DNA of 64,000 bases from CAIQPS01 sp963783835. Lineage in GTDB: Bacteria > Actinomycetota > Thermoleophilia > RBG-16-64-13. Below are positions 51,623-59,870 of the stretch, piece by piece. A model generated the notes under the pieces. The model was not told the origin of the DNA, did not search any database, and saw nothing but the letters and a program-made list of their open reading frames with translations. Position 1 is the stretch's first letter. Each line of letters opens with the position of its first letter. The DNA lies in contig CAWAOX010000015.1 in NCBI GenBank assembly GCA_963783835.1, positions 372,001 through 436,000 of the forward strand, given 5' to 3'. The position numbers and the translations under genes were made by a program.

Positions 51623-52714
51623 GTGGAAAAAGACAAGGCCTTGGAGATGGCGGTTCTACAGATCGAGCGTCAATACGGGAAGGGTTCCATCATGCGCTTG
51701 GGCGATGATTCGGCGGCGCTGAAGGTCCCCGCTATCTCCACCGGCTCGCTGGGGCTGGACCTCGCCCTTGGAGTGGGGGGAGTGCCGCGCGGGCGCGTCG
51801 TCGAGGTCTTCGGCCCCGAATCGAGCGGCAAGACCACACTGGCGCTGCACATGATTGCCGAGGCGCAGCGCGCGGGAGGCAAGGCCGCGTTCATCGACGC
51901 CGAGCACGCCATGGACTCCTCTTACTGCCGCCGCATCGGGGTCAACGTCGACGAGTTGCTGATCTCTCAGCCCGACAACGGCGAACAGGCCCTGGAGATA
52001 ACCGAGTTGCTCATTCGGAGTGGCGCGCTCGACATTGTGGTCATCGACTCGGTGGCTGCCCTGACCCCGCGGGCCGAGCTCGAGGGCGAGATGGGCGATG
52101 CTCACGTCGGTCTCCAGGCCCGCCTCATGAGCCAGGCCTTGCGAAAGCTTGCCGGCACCATAAGCAAGACCCAGACGACGGCGGTCTTCATCAACCAGCT
52201 CCGCGAGAAGGTCGGGGTCATGTTCGGCAACCCGGAAGTCACCCCGGGGGGGCGGGCACTCAAGTTCTATGCTTCCGTCCGTCTGGACATCCGCCGGATC
52301 GAGACGCTCAAGGAGGGCACCGAGGCCGTCGGCAACCGCGTGCGGGTGCGGGTGGTCAAGAACAAGGTCGCTCCGCCCTTCAAGGAAGCGGAGTTCGACA
52401 TCATGTATGGGCTCGGGATCTCGACCGAAGGCGACGTGCTCGATCTCGCGGTCAACAACAAGATCGTACAGAAGAGCGGAGCCTGGTTCTCCTACGGTGA
52501 TCAGCGGCTCGGCCAAGGACGGGAGAACGTACGTCAGTTTCTGCGCGACAACCCCGAACTGGTGCAGCAACTGCGCCGTGAGGTCATCCAGGCAGTCAAC
52601 CCCGAGTGGGCCCCGAACAGGCCCGACGCGGTGACGGGTGAGAGCGGGCCTACTGCCGGTGCGACGGCGCCGGCGGGCGCGGCCGAAGACGGCGTGGAGG
52701 CGATGGCCGACTAG
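51623..52714 (+). CDS. recA: Recombinase RecA
   Basis: RecA forms filaments on single-stranded DNA, performs strand exchange and triggers LexA self-cleavage. The 363-residue protein has the standard sequence: QYGKGSIMRLGD, Walker A FGPESSGKTTLALH, the DNA-binding loops around MGDAHVGLQARLMSQALRKL and INQLREKVGVMFGNPEVTPG, and a C-terminal domain with an Ala/Gly-rich tail. No intein is present. The start is GTG ten bases after thpR. I found no clear LexA-box upstream, and recA may be cotranscribed with thpR. Confidence 0.98.
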   Translation: MEKDKALEMAVLQIERQYGKGSIMRLGDDSAALKVPAISTGSLGLDLALGVGGVPRGRVVEVFGPESSGKTTLALHMIAEAQRAGGKAAFIDAEHAMDSSYCRRIGVNVDELLISQPDNGEQALEITELLIRSGALDIVVIDSVAALTPRAELEGEMGDAHVGLQARLMSQALRKLAGTISKTQTTAVFINQLREKVGVMFGNPEVTPGGRALKFYASVRLDIRRIETLKEGTEAVGNRVRVRVVKNKVAPPFKEAEFDIMYGLGISTEGDVLDLAVNNKIVQKSGAWFSYGDQRLGQGRENVRQFLRDNPELVQQLRREVIQAVNPEWAPNRPDAVTGESGPTAGATAPAGAAEDGVEAMAD

Positions 52715-52720
52715 GTCGGC

Positions 52721-53464
52721 GTGGCTATGCCGGCGCGTGGGCGAACAGACCCGGTCGTCTTGCATGACGGGCATATCACCGCCCTTGTGACCCGAAGAGG
52801 CCAAGCAGAACGCGTGGGGGTGTACCTCGAGGGGCGCCTCGCCTTTGACCTGTCCGCGGTGGTCGTCGACCGCGCCGGGCTCCGCGCCGGCGACCCGCTT
52901 AGCGCCGACCGGCAGCGAGAACTTCTCGAGCAGGACGCCCCATACCGGGCTCGCGAGCGCGCTGTCCGGTTTCTTGGGGTCCGCGATCGGTCGCAACGCG
53001 AAGTGGAGATGCGGCTTCGGCAGGCCGGATTCGATCCCGAGGTCACAGCGCAGACCGTGGTCTGGCTGCAGAGCCTCGACTATCTCGACGACCGCCGGTT
53101 CGCCGCGGCGTATGCCGCGGAGAAGCAGCGGACGGGGTGGGGCGCGCGAAGGATCCGGGCTGAACTTGCGAGCAAGGGTGTCGAACGGTCAGTGATCGAC
53201 GAGGTGCTCGAGATCCAGGAGGACGCGGGATCGGCCGGGGCGGTGGAGGGCGCGAACGCGCTGGACGAGACGGTGCGGAAGCGCTTCGCCTCGCAGTTTG
53301 CCACCGATCCCCAGGCCGCCGAGCGGCGTTTGGCCGGCTTTCTCGCGCGCAGGGGATACGACTGGGACACCATCGGGCGCATGACGCGAACGCTTCGGGC
53401 CGAGGCGGCCGGCACTGCGGCGGGCAGTGCATCGGCGGAGCCCGGTACCTCCTGCGTTCCTTGA
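52721..53464 (+). CDS. recX: Regulatory protein RecX
   Basis: RecX binds RecA filaments and limits their activity. The 247-residue protein has three-helix repeats typical of the family: ERAVRFLGVRDRSQREVEMR, LQSLDYLDDRRFAAAYAAEK and GWGARRIRAELASKGVE. An N-terminal beta-rich extension (VVLHDGHITALVTRRGQ) occurs in actinobacterial-type RecX. The start is GTG at 52721, with an ATG two codons later as an alternative. The stop codon lies inside the -35 box of the promoter at 53461. Confidence 0.9.
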   Translation: MAMPARGRTDPVVLHDGHITALVTRRGQAERVGVYLEGRLAFDLSAVVVDRAGLRAGDPLSADRQRELLEQDAPYRARERAVRFLGVRDRSQREVEMRLRQAGFDPEVTAQTVVWLQSLDYLDDRRFAAAYAAEKQRTGWGARRIRAELASKGVERSVIDEVLEIQEDAGSAGAVEGANALDETVRKRFASQFATDPQAAERRLAGFLARRGYDWDTIGRMTRTLRAEAAGTAAGSASAEPGTSCVP

Positions 53465-53489
53465 CGTTTCACTCGCCCCAACGTAAACT
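53461..53489 (+). promoter_or_regulatory. Predicted promoter of the recX-rny intergenic RNA
   Basis: TTGACG (53461-53466) and TAAACT (53484-53489) are 17 bases apart, identical in hexamers and spacing to the element before ffh (5299-5327). It overlaps the recX stop codon. Transcription would begin near 53496 and run through the structured region toward rny. Confidence 0.6.
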
Positions 53490-53495
53490 CCACAG

Positions 53496-53726
53496 AGTGT
53501 GATGATTGGTCGATGGCGGCACTGCGCGACCTTGCCTTTTGGCTATAAATGGCTCTGTATGTCGGCGCATCTGGCTCGATAGCGCCTGAGCCTAGGACTT
53601 AGATAGCGGGGAAAAAACCGCGCGGGGACTGCCGGTGGGCGGTCGGCTCGCCGGTATGGGCTGCCCCTCCGTAGGGCAAGGTCATGGTATAGAAGTTCAT
53701 CGGCCGGACGGTAGTTCGGCCTTTTT
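53496..53726 (+). ncRNA. Unassigned structured RNA (small RNA or riboregulator) upstream of rny
   Basis: This is the only stretch above 300 bases without a gene (53465-53805). GACCTTGCCTT (53528-53538) pairs with AGGGCAAGGTC (53673-53683), 11 bp with one G-U, closing a domain of about 155 bases. Inside are GGCTC/GAGCC (53551-53555 with 53588-53592) stacked outside GGCGC/GCGCC (53564-53568 with 53582-53586). There is also GCGG/CCGC (53606-53609 with 53618-53621), and an 11-bp hairpin 53630-53640 with 53646-53656 (loop GGTCG). A canonical terminator follows. I compared it by eye with T-box, cobalamin, c-di-AMP, ZTP, fluoride, SRP, RNase P and tmRNA hallmarks and saw no match. It may be a stand-alone RNA or the rny leader. 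The exact 5' end is a prediction. Confidence 0.5.
53702..53726 (+). terminator. Intrinsic terminator ending the recX-rny intergenic RNA
   Basis: GGCCGGAC (53702-53709) pairs with GTTCGGCC (53714-53721) around the tetraloop GGTA, with one G-U pair, and TTTTT follows (53722-53726). This is the clearest rho-independent terminator in the window. It lies 80 bases before the rny start, so it either ends a separate RNA or attenuates rny. Confidence 0.75.
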
Positions 53727-53740
53727 GATGCCCCTGCGGT

Positions 53741-53787
53741 CTTCACACGCATTTGCCTCTGCAAACCGCCATAGCGCGCGTGTGAAG
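53741..53787 (+). repeat. Perfect 10-bp inverted repeat just upstream of rny
   Basis: CTTCACACGC (53741-53750) and GCGTGTGAAG (53778-53787) are perfect inverted copies around 27 bases. A smaller hairpin, TTTGC/GCAAA with loop CTCT (53752-53765), sits inside. The element ends 18 bases before the chosen rny ATG. It could be an mRNA stem in the leader or a protein-binding site; the sequence does not decide between them. Confidence 0.5.
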
Positions 53788-53805
53788 TGGAATGGTGATG
53801 TCGAG

Positions 53806-55348
53806 ATGATGACAGTCTTGTGGATCGTAGTAGTCCTTGTGGTGGCGATAATCGGAGTGATCGCCGGGTTCTTCGCACGCAAATACGTGGGAGAGGCCAA
53901 GATCCATTCGGCCGAGCAGGCCGCGGAGAACATTCTCCAGGATGCCCAGCGGCAGGCGGAGGCGACACAGCGGGAAACCCGCGTCGAGCTCAAGGATGAG
54001 ATGCATCAGCTTCGTGCTCAGGTCGAAGCGGAGATAAAGGAGCGCCGCCATGAGGTGACGCAACTGGAGAACCGCCTGCTGAGTCGCGAAGAGGGTCTGG
54101 ATGAGATGCAGAAGGACGTTGCCCGGCGGGAGCAGTCGGTGACCGACAGGGAGGCTCATTACCGCAAGGTGATCGAAGAGGCGGAGACTGCCCGTGCCGA
54201 GCAGCAGCGGCAACTCGAAACGATCTCGGGCATGACGAGAGACCAGGCGGCGGAGATCATCCTAAAGCGGACCGAAGATGAGGTCCGCCACGACATGGCC
54301 AAGATGGTCCGGTCCATCGAAGAAGAAGCGCGCCACGAAGGCGACCGTCAGGGCCCGGGACATCCTTTCCACCTGTATCCAGCGGACCGCCGCCAGCCAT
54401 GTGGCCGATACCACCGTGTCGGTCGTCCAGCTTCCGTCGGACGACATGAAGGGCCGCATCATCGGGCGCGAGGGCCGCAACATCCGGACCCTCGAGAACC
54501 TCACCGGTGTGGACTTCATCATCGACGACACTCCCGAAGCCGTGGTGCTCTCCGGTTTCGATACCGTCCGGCGCGAGATCGCGCGTCTTACCCTGACCAA
54601 ATTGGTCGCCGACGGGCGGATCCACCCCGCCAAGATCGAGGAGATGTACTCCAAGGCGCGGGACGAGGTCGACAAGCAGATCCAGGACGCCGGCGAACAG
54701 GCGGTCCTCGACGCGAACGTCCACGGGGTGGCTCCCGAACTGCTTCGCCTTCTGGGGCGGCTCAAGTTCCGCACCAGTTATGGCCAGAACGTTCTCGTGC
54801 ACTCCCTCGAAGTGGCCCACCTCGCGGGCTTGATGGCCGGCGAACTTGGCGTCAATGCCAAGCTGGCGAAACGCGGGGGCCTGCTGCACGACCTGGGCAA
54901 GGCCGTGGACCACGAGGTGGAAGGCTCGCACGCGGCGATCGGGGCCAATCTGGCCCGGCGCTACGGGGAGTCCGAAGCCGTCGTCCACATCATCGAGTCT
55001 CACCACGCTGAGGTGGAGGCGTCCACCGTGGAAGCGGTGCTGGTGGCTGCCGGCGACGCCGTGAGTGGCGCGCGCCCCGGCGCCCGTCGCGAGACGCTCG
55101 AAACGTACATCAAGCGCCTCGAGTCCCTCGAGCGCATTGCCGAGAGCAAGCCGGGCGTCGAGAAGAGCTACGCTATCCAGGCCGGCCGGGAGATCAGGGT
55201 GCTGGTCAAGCCCGACGAGGTCGACGACCAGGCGGCCGGCCTGCTGTGCCGCGAGATCGCCAAGGAGATCGAGCAGGAACTCGACTACCCCGGTACCATC
55301 CGTGTCACCGTGATCCGGGAGAGCCGGGCCGTCGACTACGCCAAATAG
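53806..55348 (+). CDS. rny: Ribonuclease Y, with a one-base frame disruption
   Basis: RNase Y is the membrane-anchored endonuclease that starts mRNA decay in many Gram-positives. The ATG at 53806 gives an N-terminal membrane helix (VLWIVVVLVVAIIGVIAGFF) and a long coiled coil. At EARHEGDR (about 54346-54350) the first frame fails. The neighbouring frame goes on with ARDILSTCIQRTAASHVADT, the KH domain (MKGRIIGREGRNIRTLEN) and the HD domain (GGLLHDLGKAVDHEVEGSHA) to 55348. One extra base near C54349 explains the break, and correction yields about 513 residues, the usual length. The catalytic HD is intact, so an assembly indel is the likeliest cause. Confidence 0.86.
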
Positions 55349-55391
55349 CGGGACCGCTTCGGGCGGGCGATCCTCGAAGGGCGGCGGAGCG

Positions 55392-56723
55392 TTGAGTCAG
55401 GTGGGGCCGCAGACGTACTATCTGCGCTCGTTCGGCTGTCAGATGAACGAGCATGACTCGGAGCGGATCGCGGGCCTGCTCGAGGAGATGGGCCTCGCCG
55501 CGAGGCCGTCGCCCGAGGATGCCGATCTTCTGGTCTACAACACGTGTTCCATACGGGAGAAGGCCGATACCCGTTTGGCCGGGCATCTCGGGACCGCGGC
55601 CCGGCTCAAGAAAGCGCGTCGGTCGCGCCTCGTGGTGGTGGCCGGCTGTCTGGCGCAGAGCCGACGCGAGGAGTTCCTGGCGGACTTTCCCTTTGTTGAT
55701 GTGCTGGTGGGACCGCAGAGCCTTCACGAGCTTCCTGATCTGCTCGAGCGGCGGCTGGCGGGCGGCGAGCCCGTAGGAGTCTTCGCGGATGCCACCACGC
55801 GCTGGAGCGCGGATCTGCCTCGGACCAGAGTGAACGGCCCCTCCGCCTGGGTCCAGATCGTGGCCGGCTGCAGCAACTACTGCACGTACTGCATCGTGCC
55901 CTCGGTGCGCGGACCGGAGGCCTCGCGGCCTGCCGCCGACATTCTCGCCGAAGTCGGCCGCCTTGCCGCTTCGGGGGTCCGGGAGATCACTCTGCTGGGC
56001 CAGAACGTCAACGCCTACGGCAACGAGCCCGGCTTCAGGGGCAAAGAGACGTTCGCGGACCTGCTGCAGCTTGCCTCCGGCGTCCCCGGCATCGAGCGGG
56101 TCCGCTTCATGACGTCCCACCCCAAGGACATGTCGGACGCTGTGATAGAGGTCATCGCCGGGGCCGATCGGGTTTGCGAGCACGTCCACCTCCCGGTGCA
56201 GTCGGGCAGCGACCGCATATTGGCTGCGATGAACCGCCGTTACGACCGCCGGGGCTACCTCGACCTGGTCGCACGGCTGCGTCGCGCGGTACCGGACCTC
56301 ACACTCACCACCGACCTTATCGTCGGCTTTCCCGGCGAGACCGAGGAAGACTTCCTGGAGACCCTTTCGCTTGTGGAGGAGTGCCGTTTCGACGGGGCCT
56401 TCACCTTCGTCTACTCGCCGCGGCGGGATACCAAGGCCGCGGCGTTGCCCGGCCGCTTGGCGGCCGCCGTCACCGAGGCGCGGATGACCAGGCTGGTAGA
56501 AGTGGTACAGCGCCTCGGTCGTGAGCGCAACCAGGCGCTGATCGGCGAGACGGTCGATGTGATGGTCGAGCGGCCCAGCCGGCATGCGCCCGGTGAGGTG
56601 ATGGGGCGGACGCGGGGCCACAAGCCCGTGAACTTCCCGTCGAACGCGGCGGCAGGCGACCTCGTGCAAGTGGTGTTGCTCGAAGCCACGTCGACGAGCT
56701 TCCGCGCACGGCAGGTAGAGTGA
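55392..56723 (+). CDS. miaB: tRNA-2-methylthio-N6-dimethylallyladenosine synthase MiaB
   Basis: MiaB is a radical SAM enzyme that adds the 2-methylthio group to i6A37 in tRNAs, acting after MiaA. The 443-residue protein has cluster Cys in YYLRSFGCQMNEHDSERIAG, YNTCSIREKA and VVAGCLAQSRREEF. The radical SAM motif is IVAGCSNYCTYCIVPSVRGP, and a TRAM domain ends the protein. The start is a TTG at 55392 with GGCGGAG upstream. Its stop overlaps the miaA start (GTGA), so the two successive enzymes of one modification are coupled. Confidence 0.95.
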   Translation: MSQVGPQTYYLRSFGCQMNEHDSERIAGLLEEMGLAARPSPEDADLLVYNTCSIREKADTRLAGHLGTAARLKKARRSRLVVVAGCLAQSRREEFLADFPFVDVLVGPQSLHELPDLLERRLAGGEPVGVFADATTRWSADLPRTRVNGPSAWVQIVAGCSNYCTYCIVPSVRGPEASRPAADILAEVGRLAASGVREITLLGQNVNAYGNEPGFRGKETFADLLQLASGVPGIERVRFMTSHPKDMSDAVIEVIAGADRVCEHVHLPVQSGSDRILAAMNRRYDRRGYLDLVARLRRAVPDLTLTTDLIVGFPGETEEDFLETLSLVEECRFDGAFTFVYSPRRDTKAAALPGRLAAAVTEARMTRLVEVVQRLGRERNQALIGETVDVMVERPSRHAPGEVMGRTRGHKPVNFPSNAAAGDLVQVVLLEATSTSFRARQVE

Positions 56724-57763
56724 GCGCGGGCGGCGCCGAGCAGGGCGAGGCCGGCGCGCCTGTCGGCGGCCCGGCCGGCCGCGGCGCTGCTCGCACGGGC
56801 AGCGTCATCGGCCTTCTGGGGCCCACCGCGGTAGGCAAGACGGCCGTGGCGGCTGCCCTCGCCCGGTCGTTGGGGGTCCGTGTGATCTCGTGCGATTCCA
56901 TGCAGGTCTATCGGGGCTTCGCTGTGCTGACGAATCAGCCGTCGCCCGAAGAGATGCGCGGCGTGGATCACGCGCTGATCGGCTTCGTCGACCCGATCAC
57001 CAGCTTCTCCGCGGCCGAGTACGCCGCCTGCGCTCGGCCGCTCCTTGCTGCGGATGCGGACGAGAAGGGGGTGGCCGTCATCGCGGGCGGCACGGGACTG
57101 TACCTGCGCGCGGCTGTAGCGCCGTTGGCGGTGGCGCCGGGCGATCCGGAGGTGCGCGCTCGGCTGGAGGCGCGCGCGGCGGTGGAAGGCGCCGCCGGGC
57201 TTCACGCCGAGCTGGCCGGGCTGGATCCGGAGGCCGCCGAGGCCGTGGACCCGCGGAACGCCCGCCGGGTGGTCCGGGCATTGGAGGCGGTCCTCGCGGG
57301 TGGGAAGGAATGGTCGGGCCGGGACGACCTGTGGAACCCTCGCTACGACCGCCCGACGCTGGTGGTGGGCCTCACGCTTGAGCGCGCCGAGTTGTACGCG
57401 CGCATCGGGTCCCGAGCGGTCAGGATGCTCGACGAGGGAGCCGTGGACGAGGTGCTCCGGTTCCGGGAGGAACACGGGGCGAAAGCGACAGCCCCGGGGG
57501 GGGCGGGCATCCGCAGCGCCATCGGGTATCGCGAGATCTGCCGGCATCTCGACGGTGAGCTCACCCGGGAGGAGGCTGCGGAGCAGATCGCAGGAGCCAC
57601 GCGGCGCTACGTTCGGCGGCAGTTCACCTGGCTGCGCAAGCTGGGGGACGCTGTTATCATTGACGTCCAAGACCGGGACCCGGAAGAGATTGCCCGCGAG
57701 ATCCTGGACCAAGCGCTGGCGAAGCGGACCGCCGAGGAGTCTCGTCATCATGAAGCTGGCTAA
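56720..57763 (+). CDS. miaA: tRNA dimethylallyltransferase MiaA
   Basis: MiaA transfers dimethylallyl from DMAPP to A37 of tRNAs that read codons starting with U. The 347-residue protein has P-loop VIGLLGPTAVGKTAVAAALA, VISCDSMQVYRGF, IAGGTGLYLRAAV, DPRNARRVVRALEA and the C-terminal RRYVRRQFTWLRKL. A Gly/Ala-rich N-terminal extension of about 27 residues precedes the P-loop. The GTG start overlaps the miaB stop; the gene end overlaps dapF by 14 bases. DMAPP would come from the MEP pathway encoded upstream. Confidence 0.95.
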   Translation: MSAGGAEQGEAGAPVGGPAGRGAARTGSVIGLLGPTAVGKTAVAAALARSLGVRVISCDSMQVYRGFAVLTNQPSPEEMRGVDHALIGFVDPITSFSAAEYAACARPLLAADADEKGVAVIAGGTGLYLRAAVAPLAVAPGDPEVRARLEARAAVEGAAGLHAELAGLDPEAAEAVDPRNARRVVRALEAVLAGGKEWSGRDDLWNPRYDRPTLVVGLTLERAELYARIGSRAVRMLDEGAVDEVLRFREEHGAKATAPGGAGIRSAIGYREICRHLDGELTREEAAEQIAGATRRYVRRQFTWLRKLGDAVIIDVQDRDPEEIAREILDQALAKRTAEESRHHEAG

Positions 57764-58673
57764 GTGGCATGGGTTGGGCAACGACTACTTGGTCGTCGAG
57801 GAGTCGGACCTCCCGGCTCCCCTCACCGCCGACGCGATCGTGCTCCTGTGTGACCGGCATCGCGGGGTCGGCTCCGACGGCATCCTGCTCCGTTGCGCTC
57901 CCACGGGCGCGGTTCCCGGCGCGGTCACCCGGATGCGGGTGTTCAACCCCGACGGCAGCGAGTCGGAGATGTGCGGCAACGGCATCCGTATCTTCGCGCG
58001 CTACCTGGCGGCGATCGGCGCCGTGGCGGGGCCGGAGTTCACGGTAGAGACGCTTGCCGGTCCGATAACCCCTCGCCTGCTTGAGGGGGAGGACGTCCGG
58101 GTGGATATGGGGCGGGCCCGCTTCCAGAGCGGGAATATCGACACCAGCTTGGTGGCGGCGACGGCGCCCGACGGCGTGATCGACGCCGTCCTGGAGGCGC
58201 TGGGGACGACCTTTCGCTTCACCTTCGTCGACGTAGGAAACCCTCACTGCGTCATCCGGGTCGACGACCCGGCGCAGATCGACCTGCCGACCGTGGGGGG
58301 AGCGATCGAGAAGCACGCCGTGTTCCCCAATCGCGTGAACGTCGAGTTCATCCATGCCGAGGCCGACGGCTCCGTCCGCATGCGGGTATGGGAGCGAGGC
58401 GTGGGGGAGACTCAGGCGTGCGGCACCGGGGCCACCGCCGTGGGGGCGGCCGCAGTCCGGCTGGGGCTGACCTGCAGCCCGGTGACGGTGCATCTGCTCG
58501 GCGGCGACCTGGTGATCGAGGTGGAAGCGTCGAGTGTTGGCGCCACCGGCTCCGGAGAAGCGCCAGGCGGCCTGAGGGTCTTCATGACCGGGCCGGCCGA
58601 AGAGGTCTTCACCTGCGAACTGAGCGAAGACTTGCTGCGCCGGCTGGACTGGCCGGCGCCCGCGAACGACTGA
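57750..58673 (+). CDS. dapF: Diaminopimelate epimerase DapF
   Basis: DapF converts LL- to meso-diaminopimelate for peptidoglycan and lysine. The 307-residue protein has KWHGLGNDYLVVEE, RHRGVGSDGILL, the first catalytic Cys75 in SESEMCGNGIRIFARYLAAI and the second, Cys224, in GVGETQACGTGATAVGAAA. The ATG at 57750 lies inside the miaA end; the longer open frame from 57300 is a shadow of miaA. dapL follows 16 bases downstream and makes its substrate. Confidence 0.96.
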   Translation: MKLAKWHGLGNDYLVVEESDLPAPLTADAIVLLCDRHRGVGSDGILLRCAPTGAVPGAVTRMRVFNPDGSESEMCGNGIRIFARYLAAIGAVAGPEFTVETLAGPITPRLLEGEDVRVDMGRARFQSGNIDTSLVAATAPDGVIDAVLEALGTTFRFTFVDVGNPHCVIRVDDPAQIDLPTVGGAIEKHAVFPNRVNVEFIHAEADGSVRMRVWERGVGETQACGTGATAVGAAAVRLGLTCSPVTVHLLGGDLVIEVEASSVGATGSGEAPGGLRVFMTGPAEEVFTCELSEDLLRRLDWPAPAND

Positions 58674-58689
58674 TAACGAGGAGGCGGAC

Positions 58690-59853
58690 GTGCGATTCTC
58701 CCGGCGGATGGACAACCTCGCTCCCTATCTCTTTGCCGAGATGGAGCGGAAGATCTCGGAGAAGCGGAAGAGCGGCGTCGACGTCATCAGCCTGGGCATC
58801 GGCGACCCCGATCTGCCCACTCCCGCATACATCGTCGAGGAGATGCGGCGTCAGGTAGCCGATCCGGCCAACGACCGCTACCCGAGCAACTGGGGCCATC
58901 CGGAATATGCCAACGCCGCTGCCTCCTTCTACAAGCGCCGCTTCGGCGTCGACATCGACCCCACGCAGGAGTTCATGGCCCTCCTGGGCGCCAAAGAAGG
59001 ACTCGCCCATATCTGCCTCTCCATGCTCGACGTTGGCGACCTCGCGCTGGTCCCCGATCCGGGTTACCCCGTCTACGCGGGCGGCTCCATCCTGGCCGGC
59101 GCCGAAGTCCGCTATCTGCGGCTGAGGCCGGAAAAGGGCTTCCTGCCCGATCTGGACGAGATCAGCGAAGAGGACGCGCAGCGGGCCAAGGTCCTGTTCA
59201 TCGGCTATCCCAACAACCCCACGGCCGCCGTCATCGAGGGCGACTTCTTCGAACGCGTGGTGGCTTTCGCCAAGCGCTACGACATCGCGGTAGTCCATGA
59301 CAACGCCTATTCGGAACTCACGTACGACGGTTACGTGGCGCCAAGCTTCCTGGCCGTGCCGGGTGCCAAGGACATCGGGGTGGAGTTCTTCAGCTTCTCC
59401 AAGCCGTTCAACATGACCGGTTGGCGCACGGGCTTCGCCGTCGGCAATCACGACATCCTCGAGCACCTGTGGCGCCTCAAGACCAACATGGACTCGGGCA
59501 TGTTCGACGCCCTGCAGCGCACGTCGGCCTTCATCCTCAACGGCCCCTGGGACTTCGTCGGCGAGATGTGCGAGGTCTACCGGCGCCGGCGCGACCTCCT
59601 GGCCGAGGCTCTGATCTCGGTCGGGATGCAGGTGCCCAAGATCAAGGGGACCATCTACATGTGGATCCCTGTCCCCGCCGGCTACACTTCGGCGGGATTC
59701 AGCGAGCACGTTCTCGAGCAGGCCGGAGTCGTGGTCACGCCCGGGTCGGGCTACGGCCCCGCCGGGGAGGGGTTCGTGCGGCTGTCGCTGACTACGCCGG
59801 ACGACCGGATAGCCGAAGCGGTGGAGCGCATCGAACGGTCGCTGCGGCTCTGA
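58690..59853 (+). CDS. dapL: LL-diaminopimelate aminotransferase DapL
   Basis: DapL is a PLP enzyme that converts tetrahydrodipicolinate straight to LL-diaminopimelate, bypassing the succinylase and acetylase routes. The 387-residue fold-type I aminotransferase has VISLGIGDPDLPTP, RYPSNWGHPEYANAAASFYK, GYPNNPTAAV, and the PLP lysine Lys238 in SFSKPFNMTGWRTGFAVG. Length and motifs fit the DapL branch better than AspC, and the dapF neighbour supports the call. The start is GTG with AACGAGGAGG upstream. Confidence 0.9.
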   Translation: MRFSRRMDNLAPYLFAEMERKISEKRKSGVDVISLGIGDPDLPTPAYIVEEMRRQVADPANDRYPSNWGHPEYANAAASFYKRRFGVDIDPTQEFMALLGAKEGLAHICLSMLDVGDLALVPDPGYPVYAGGSILAGAEVRYLRLRPEKGFLPDLDEISEEDAQRAKVLFIGYPNNPTAAVIEGDFFERVVAFAKRYDIAVVHDNAYSELTYDGYVAPSFLAVPGAKDIGVEFFSFSKPFNMTGWRTGFAVGNHDILEHLWRLKTNMDSGMFDALQRTSAFILNGPWDFVGEMCEVYRRRRDLLAEALISVGMQVPKIKGTIYMWIPVPAGYTSAGFSEHVLEQAGVVVTPGSGYGPAGEGFVRLSLTTPDDRIAEAVERIERSLRL

Positions 59854-59870
59854 TGGCGGCGTGAACTAGC

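Noticed and set aside
53544..53549. TATAAA as the main promoter of the rny-upstream RNA
   Set aside because: The -35 position holds only ACTGCG, and the box lies inside the helix-forming region; the TTGACG/TAAACT pair upstream is far better.
53600..53660. T-box or cobalamin riboswitch reading of the rny-upstream RNA
   Set aside because: GGGGAAAAAACCGCG resembles parts of a T-box and GGGGACTGCC parts of a B12 box, but neither core is complete and the surrounding helices do not fit.
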